Assembly (NCBI GenBank): GCA_002792315.1
Contig: PFOB01000013.1
Location: 1 to 40,330, forward strand
From: Candidatus Roizmanbacteria bacterium CG_4_10_14_0_2_um_filter_39_13
GTDB taxonomy: Bacteria; Patescibacteriota; Microgenomatia; UBA1406; GWC2-37-13
Length of the DNA stretch: 40,330 nt
Reading direction: 5' to 3'
The position numbers and the translations under genes are program-made. The notes below the pieces were generated by a model. That model did no database searches and was not told the origin of the DNA. It saw only the letters and a program-made list of their open reading frames with translations. Shown piece after piece: positions 35,310-40,330 of the stretch. The stretch's first letter is position 1. Each line of letters starts with the position of its first letter.

Positions 35310-36851
35310 TTATATTTTCAAGGTTTCAATTTTCTTTTTTGAAACAAAGTATTTTGATGAGGCATAAAATATTCCCGCAAGAAGCCAGAACATGTATGCT
35401 AGTTTTGATGCTTCAAATAGGTCGATGTATCCAGCATTGATAAAGAGTCCGATAAATCCAAAGAGAAATCCATAGAATATATATGCATATTTTTTTTGCA
35501 TCAAAACAACATTTTTCTTTATTGACATCATGATGCTTCCCAAAATAATGAGAAAGAGGGATGTTCCCAGTAATCCTATCTCACCAAGCCATCTCAAGTA
35601 ATCTCCATCGGTCGCCTCGCCAAGTGAGGATGGACCACTTCCCAAGAATATGTTTTTAGTAAACGCTGCAAATGCACGTGGCCATGACACCTGGAGGCGG
35701 GTTGATATTGAAATATCAGGTAAATACTTGATGATAGGAATTTGTCGTAAAAAGACGAGTTCAACAGCTTCATTAATTTCTTGAGTTGAATATTTTTTCC
35801 CCGTTTGCTCTGCTTCTTTGACAAGTGTTTCCCGTATGTTTATTTTGGCAATGTAGGCGGTATTTTGATCAACAACAATTGGTGCTTTGCTGTTAACGTT
35901 TGAGAGGTTTGAGTTTACTCCAAAATCACCAGGTGGGAGATCGTCAGGTTGAAGATTGCGTGCCACAAATGTCTCGCCCGTCTCTGAGTCTACAAACACT
36001 TTTGTTTGTTGAAATGTCCGCGTAAGTCTATTTGCCAGATTGTCTGAAAGGGGAGTCAATATTGCCGTAGCAATAAGGATTACTACAAGCAATTTGAATT
36101 TCCGCATAAAAATCAGAAACACCGACATTGAGAAAATATATGCAATGTATGATGCTCTTGATCCTGCGAGAACAAGTGACCCAAGAGAAATAATAAAGAG
36201 AAGAAAATATTTCTTCGAGCCAGTAAACAAATAGAATCCGATTACAATCGGCATGAGAAGTATAATATACGCACTCAGATCGTAATGTCCGGCAAACGTT
36301 GATGATATTCGAGACCACGATTCTAGAACAAGTATGTACCCTTTTGCATATTCTGGATTCATCGTTTGGACGGCTGGCCAACCAAAGAATTTCTGACCAA
36401 ATCCATAGAGTGAAACGACTGCTAAAACACTAAAAATAAGCTTCATGTATAGAAAGAAGTCTTTTTTAGACTGAATCGTTGTATATGCAACAAAGAAAAT
36501 CAGCATATATTCAATACGCCGGACACTATGTAAAAATCCAAGATGATCAATAATTATTGTTTTTTGAAAATAGTATCCCCAAACAAATGAAGCAAAAACT
36601 GCTATCCAATATGCAAGAAACAAAAAGAACATTTTCCATGGCATCGACACTTTTTTTCGCAAAAATTGAATGCCAAACACAATCCCCACAAACACCAAAT
36701 AAAAATCCTCAACACGAATTGCAATATAGGTATAATTGATCATCCGAACCGGAAGCTTCGGATAAAGTGGTATGAGGAAAATAAATCCGATAACAAGAAT
36801 TTTTAGAAGATGAGTGTCAATCCATCTGAGCGATTTTAAGAGCTTTTGCAT
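35310..36851 (-). CDS. O-antigen ligase/polymerase-like (Wzy/WaaL) membrane protein
   Basis: About 12 TM helices, SRISSTFAGHYDLSAYIILLMPI, LAGSRASYIAY, large extracytoplasmic loop, FLGSGPSSLGEATDGDYLRWLGEIGLLGTSLF. Confidence 0.82.
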   Translation of the reverse strand: MQKLLKSLRWIDTHLLKILVIGFIFLIPLYPKLPVRMINYTYIAIRVEDFYLVFVGIVFGIQFLRKKVSMPWKMFFLFLAYWIAVFASFVWGYYFQKTIIIDHLGFLHSVRRIEYMLIFFVAYTTIQSKKDFFLYMKLIFSVLAVVSLYGFGQKFFGWPAVQTMNPEYAKGYILVLESWSRISSTFAGHYDLSAYIILLMPIVIGFYLFTGSKKYFLLFIISLGSLVLAGSRASYIAYIFSMSVFLIFMRKFKLLVVILIATAILTPLSDNLANRLTRTFQQTKVFVDSETGETFVARNLQPDDLPPGDFGVNSNLSNVNSKAPIVVDQNTAYIAKINIRETLVKEAEQTGKKYSTQEINEAVELVFLRQIPIIKYLPDISISTRLQVSWPRAFAAFTKNIFLGSGPSSLGEATDGDYLRWLGEIGLLGTSLFLIILGSIMMSIKKNVVLMQKKYAYIFYGFLFGFIGLFINAGYIDLFEASKLAYMFWLLAGIFYASSKYFVSKKKIETLKI

Positions 36852-37734
36852 ATGTCTCTGTTAAATATTGATTTTTTGTTAATTTACCAACCCAAATAGC
36901 AATAAGTGCTTTCAATTGTAACATACCGCGAAGGAGAGAAATAGCGAGACTTGAGTGATGTTTTTTGTAAAAATACAAAAAACCTTTATATACTTGAATG
37001 ATGGGGTACGTCTTCCCTTCGCTTGATGCAGAACCGAGATGAATAAATGGCGCATAGGGATAAAAATAAGTACGGTAATTCATTTTTTTCGCGCGATAGA
37101 GAAGATCAATTTCATCCATATACATGAAAATTTTTTCATCAAAACCATGCAATGTACTAAATATTTTTTTGGTAGTCAAAATACATGCGCCAGACACCCA
37201 GTCAATTTGAGTTATTCTGTCAGGAGATTGTCTTGAAAATCCCCAATGATCTCCTTTTGCAAAAAGTGCCCCAAATATTATGGGAAGCGAGTAAAATGGT
37301 CCTCCTGATGGTTGGAGAGTACCATCTTTATTAAACAACTTCCCCCCGACAAAATGCACTGATTTTTGGTTGAGTTTGTAATAATCAAATAATTTTGAGA
37401 TCGCATCATCCTGCACAATGATATCGGAGTTGAGGAACAGAACATATTCACCAAGAGCTGATTTGAGAGCAACATTGTTTCCTTTTGAAAATCCAAGATT
37501 TTCGTTGTGGGCAACAATTTTTACCTGAGAATATTTTTTTGCGATAGCTTTCACAAATTCAACAGACTTGTCTCTTGATGCATTATCAAAAATAATAATT
37601 TCATACCCGAAGCGCGCTGATTTGAGAGAAGTAAGTATTGATTCGACTGTTTGTTTGGTAAGTGCTGCAGTATTATATGATAGTACAATGATAGAAAGCT
37701 CTATGATCGTGTGCGGGCTATTGTTTGAGGGCAT
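36817..37734 (-). CDS. Glycosyltransferase family 2 (rhamnosyltransferase-like)
   Basis: LSIIVLSYNTAALTKQTVESIL, IIFDNASRDKSVEFVK, LFLNSDIIVQDDAIS, FDEKIFMYMDEIDLLYRAKKMNYRTYFYP. Confidence 0.92.
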   Translation of the reverse strand: MPSNNSPHTIIELSIIVLSYNTAALTKQTVESILTSLKSARFGYEIIIFDNASRDKSVEFVKAIAKKYSQVKIVAHNENLGFSKGNNVALKSALGEYVLFLNSDIIVQDDAISKLFDYYKLNQKSVHFVGGKLFNKDGTLQPSGGPFYSLPIIFGALFAKGDHWGFSRQSPDRITQIDWVSGACILTTKKIFSTLHGFDEKIFMYMDEIDLLYRAKKMNYRTYFYPYAPFIHLGSASSEGKTYPIIQVYKGFLYFYKKHHSSLAISLLRGMLQLKALIAIWVGKLTKNQYLTETYAKALKIAQMD

Positions 37735-37741
37735 ACTTTAT

Positions 37742-37747
37742 ATTATA
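37742..37747 (-). promoter_or_regulatory. -10 box TATAAT 7 nt upstream of the first glycan-operon gene
   Basis: Reverse complement: TATAAT-ATAAAGT-ATG. Confidence 0.5.
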
Positions 37748-37817
37748 ATTCAACCGAACTGTTTTTGTTATTACTGATAGTGATTACTAATTAATTTATC
37801 ATTACAAATAGTAATAA

Positions 37818-37890
37818 GGCTGGGTAGCTCAGCGGTTAGAGCGATCGTTTCATAAGCGATAGGTCGAGAGTTCGATTCTCTCTCCAGCCA
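37818..37890 (+). tRNA. tRNA-Met (anticodon CAT; elongator most likely, tRNA-Ile2 not excluded)
   Basis: Cloverleaf read by eye: acceptor GGCTGGG/TCCAGCC, D stem GCTC/GAGC, anticodon arm ATCGT-TTCATAA-GCGAT, T arm GAGAG-TTCGATT-CTCTC. CAT at 37851-37853. CCA is not encoded. Confidence 0.95.
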
Positions 37891-37939
37891 CGTATACGAG
37901 CGATTAGCAGTTAGCTCTTGGCAATTAGAAACGAAATTA

Positions 37940-38326
37940 ATGAATTCACAATCAGTAATATTTTCCTTTTCTGGAACAGTAAAAAAACATTTACGTCGTG
38001 GTACCAAGCTCGGCTATCCGACGGCAAATATTGAGGTAGAGCCCGATACCCCTGAGGGTATTTTTGTTGGATTTGCAACCATTGATTCTGTCCGTTTTCA
38101 GTCACTTATCTTTATTGGAAAAGCGCTCACCTTTGATGAGCACGATAAAAAGGCCGAAGTATTTATCCTTGACTTTAATACGAATATATACGGCAAAAAA
38201 CTTTTGGTTACTGTGTACAAAAAACTTCGAGACAATATTAAATTTGATTCATCAGGTGAATTGATTGATCAAATGAAAAAAGATGAACTTCAAGCGAACG
38301 TTTTTTTTAGTACAATGATTGAATAA
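37940..38326 (+). CDS. Stand-alone riboflavin kinase domain protein
   Basis: 128 aa; FSGTVKKHLRRGTKLGYPTANIEVEP...GIFVGFATID...FDEHDKKAEVFILDFNTNIYGKKLLVTVYKKLRDNIKFDSSGELIDQMKKDE matches the RibF C-terminal flavokinase domain without the FAD synthetase half. Confidence 0.88.
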   Translation: MNSQSVIFSFSGTVKKHLRRGTKLGYPTANIEVEPDTPEGIFVGFATIDSVRFQSLIFIGKALTFDEHDKKAEVFILDFNTNIYGKKLLVTVYKKLRDNIKFDSSGELIDQMKKDELQANVFFSTMIE

Positions 38327-38348
38327 TGGAGAAATGTGTTAATGATTA

Positions 38349-38954
38349 TTGAAGATAAATATGCAATTTGATCTACAGAATGCTGAAAAAATTGGGAATG
38401 GCATGTATAAGACAACCATTGATGGTTTGTATTTTGTTGAAAAGTCCTCGCATGAAGATGAAAGAGGTTTTTTTTCTGAAGTAGGAAGAATCCCAGAGAT
38501 AGAAGCGTTCTCGGGTCAAATATTTGCAATAAAACAAATAAATCATGCACAGTCTGGAAAAAATGTTGTAAGAGGTATTCATGTAGAAGGTTGGAATAAG
38601 TTTATTTTTGTTACAAAAGGAAGATGCTTTTGTGCACTGGCTGATCTTCGATCAAATTCTTCAACATTCAAAACGGTTCAGACATTTATTCTTGGTTTTG
38701 GTGAAAGTGCCTTAAGTGGATCATTATATGTTCCGATGGGAGTAGGAAATTCATATGCCGTGCTTGATGGTCCTATGGATTATGTTTACTTGGTTGATCG
38801 TCTCTATGCAGATCGGGATACGAGAGGCGATGTGGCAATATCGTTATTTGACCCCGCCCTGAATATTGAATGGCCGATCTCGAAAGAGAAGATGATTCTT
38901 TCGGATAGAGATAGAGAATGCGTGACCCTGAAGGAGAAACTGGACTCAGAATAA
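38349..38954 (+). CDS. RmlC-like cupin (dTDP-4-dehydrorhamnose 3,5-epimerase family, divergent)
   Basis: SSHEDERGFFSEVGR, VVRGIHVEGWNKFIFVTKGRCFCALADLRSNSSTF, LYVPMGVGNSYAVLDGPMDYVYLVDRLY, DPALNIEWPI. Alternative start MQFDL at 38361. Confidence 0.78.
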   Translation: MKINMQFDLQNAEKIGNGMYKTTIDGLYFVEKSSHEDERGFFSEVGRIPEIEAFSGQIFAIKQINHAQSGKNVVRGIHVEGWNKFIFVTKGRCFCALADLRSNSSTFKTVQTFILGFGESALSGSLYVPMGVGNSYAVLDGPMDYVYLVDRLYADRDTRGDVAISLFDPALNIEWPISKEKMILSDRDRECVTLKEKLDSE

Positions 38955-40157
38955 CTACTCCCAATCTTTTTTATAGTACTTTTTTCCTTTCAAATTCTCG
39001 GGGAGATATTCTTGCACTATTTTTTTCCCTTTTTTTTCCTCTTGCCAGGGATATCTTATATGATCTTTTCCATACCCTTCTTTTTCCATAACTTTATTTG
39101 AAGCATTGCGAAGATGGAGCGGTATTGTATCGAGTTTCATAATTTCCAGATCATGCATTGCTGCCATTAATCCTGAATATGATGCGATCGATTTTTTGGC
39201 AGTCGCAAGATAGGTCGCGCATTGGGCAAGAATAATTTGTGCTTCAGGCACCCCCACCATATGAACTGCCTGCATGGTTGAAGTAGCAACGACTAGTGCA
39301 GTTGGTTGAGCATTACTTACATCTTCAGAAGCAAATATCACCATACGGCGAGCGATAAACATTGGATCTTCTCCCGATTTGATCATGCGAGAAAGATAAT
39401 GAAGTGTTGCATCTGGATTGCTTCCACGCATCGACTTAATAAACGCTGAGATGGTATCATAATGTGAGTCGCCCTTCTTGTCATAGTATAGTGATTTTTG
39501 TTGGAGAGCTTCTTCTGCTACTTCAAGATTCACTCGTTTGGCAATTGACGCTGCAAGCTCAACTGCATTGATCGCCGATCGTGCATCTCCATTTGCATAG
39601 GTGACAACATGACTCAGTGCATTTTTTTCAAATTTATTCTCCGGGAATTGCTTGATCGCATTTTTAAGTATCTTTTCCATGTCTTTATCTGAAAGTTGTT
39701 TGAGAACATAGACATGAGAACGTGATATGAGTGGAGCATTTATTTCAAATCCAGGATTTTCTGTTGTTGCACCAATCAAAGTTATGGTACCTTTTTCAAC
39801 CGCTGGAAGAAAAGCATCCTGTTGTGATTTGTTAAATCGATGGATTTCATCAATAAAAAGAATGGTATCTTGTTTAAAAAATTCCTTTCTTTGATCGGCA
39901 TCGGCGATCACTTGACGCACTTCTTTGACACCACTGGTGACTGCGGAGAAGGGGATAAATATTGCTTCAACTGACTGTGCAATAAGATGTGCTATTGTTG
40001 TTTTGCCACATCCCGGCGGACCCCAGAGAATCATTGAAGAAATTTTTTTGTTTTCTATCATGCTTCTTATTGGCTTCCCGATTCCGAGTAAGTGTTCTTG
40101 TCCAACATATTCCCTGAGAGTAGAAGGTCTTAGTCTGTCTGCAAGGGGAGTATCCAT
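38955..40157 (-). CDS. rarA: Replication-associated recombination protein RarA/MgsA (AAA+)
   Basis: [90 protein letters not shown]. Confidence 0.96.
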   Translation of the reverse strand: MDTPLADRLRPSTLREYVGQEHLLGIGKPIRSMIENKKISSMILWGPPGCGKTTIAHLIAQSVEAIFIPFSAVTSGVKEVRQVIADADQRKEFFKQDTILFIDEIHRFNKSQQDAFLPAVEKGTITLIGATTENPGFEINAPLISRSHVYVLKQLSDKDMEKILKNAIKQFPENKFEKNALSHVVTYANGDARSAINAVELAASIAKRVNLEVAEEALQQKSLYYDKKGDSHYDTISAFIKSMRGSNPDATLHYLSRMIKSGEDPMFIARRMVIFASEDVSNAQPTALVVATSTMQAVHMVGVPEAQIILAQCATYLATAKKSIASYSGLMAAMHDLEIMKLDTIPLHLRNASNKVMEKEGYGKDHIRYPWQEEKKGKKIVQEYLPENLKGKKYYKKDWE

Positions 40158-40166
40158 AGTGTGAAT

Positions 40167-40175
40167 ATTGTAGCA
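40167..40175 (-). promoter_or_regulatory. Extended -10 (TGCTACAAT) 9 nt upstream of rarA ATG
   Basis: Reverse complement: TGCTACAAT-ATTCACACT-ATG. Confidence 0.5.
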
Positions 40176-40217
40176 TACCAGCGGATATTTGCTTCAATGC
40201 CAACATCAATTATCAGG

Positions 40218-40223
40218 TAGAAT
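40218..40223 (+). promoter_or_regulatory. -10 box TAGAAT 6 nt upstream of ATG at 40230
   Basis: TAGAAT-GATCGT-ATG. Confidence 0.4.
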
Positions 40224-40229
40224 GATCGT

Positions 40230-40330
40230 ATGTATCGGTTAAATACCATTGTCACGTTTTTCAGTACTCATAAAAGAAATGTTGTCATTATTGGGATTTC
40301 GCTTGTCCTTGCATACTTTATAGATCAGTA
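40230..40330 (+). CDS. Partial CDS, N-terminus of a probable membrane protein (runs off window end)
   Basis: MYRLNTIVTFFSTHKRNVVIIGISLVLAYFIDQ, open to the window end, with a hydrophobic helix. Confidence 0.45.
   Translation, partial: MYRLNTIVTFFSTHKRNVVIIGISLVLAYFIDQ

Noticed and set aside
1-40330. CRISPR array, prophage, transposon, toxin-antitoxin or restriction-modification system
   Set aside because: No regularly spaced direct repeats, no integrase/transposase/capsid/nuclease-methylase motifs in the translated ORFs; the MazG-like protein alone is not evidence of a defence system.
1-40330. Alternative genetic code (UGA = Gly/Trp) as in some CPR lineages
   Set aside because: TGA serves as a normal terminal stop at several genes (for example 4272 and 18150) and conserved Trp/Gly positions use standard codons.

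Overview
This 40.3 kb window looks like a chromosomal segment from a small-genome, AT-rich bacterium. Gene content and protein style suggest Candidate Phyla Radiation / Patescibacteria, probably Microgenomates-like; this placement is inference from the sequence only. It uses code 11, with TGA acting as a stop. I see about 37 protein genes and one tRNA. I see no rRNA, CRISPR array, transposase, integrase or phage module. Main blocks are: a short AlaRS; nnrD; secA; a C39-like peptidase plus LOG gene; an ABC-2 exporter; glmS, MazG-like and 5'-3' exonuclease genes; ftsH; a fused TsaC-TsaE gene overlapping tsaD; a sufC-B-D-S-U + ferredoxin + two-subunit 2-oxoacid:ferredoxin oxidoreductase block; lon; a 7-gene surface-glycan operon ending in a FemAB-like gene; tRNA(CAT); a stand-alone riboflavin kinase; a divergent RmlC-like cupin; and rarA. 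No single cassette is clearly a novel defence or mobile system. The most notable signals are architectural. (1) About twelve transcription-unit starts have a -10 box 6-10 nt upstream of the start codon and usually no obvious Shine-Dalgarno, which implies widespread leaderless mRNAs. (2) All four convergent gene pairs are packed tail-to-tail (overlap 4, gaps 0, 6 and 0 nt). (3) A CIRCE-like operator with exact 9-9-9 geometry overlaps the lon promoter. (4) An in-frame heptanucleotide repeat (ATTCAAA)n lies inside two enzymes and encodes the same cyclic peptide in every forward frame. (5) TsaC and TsaE are fused.
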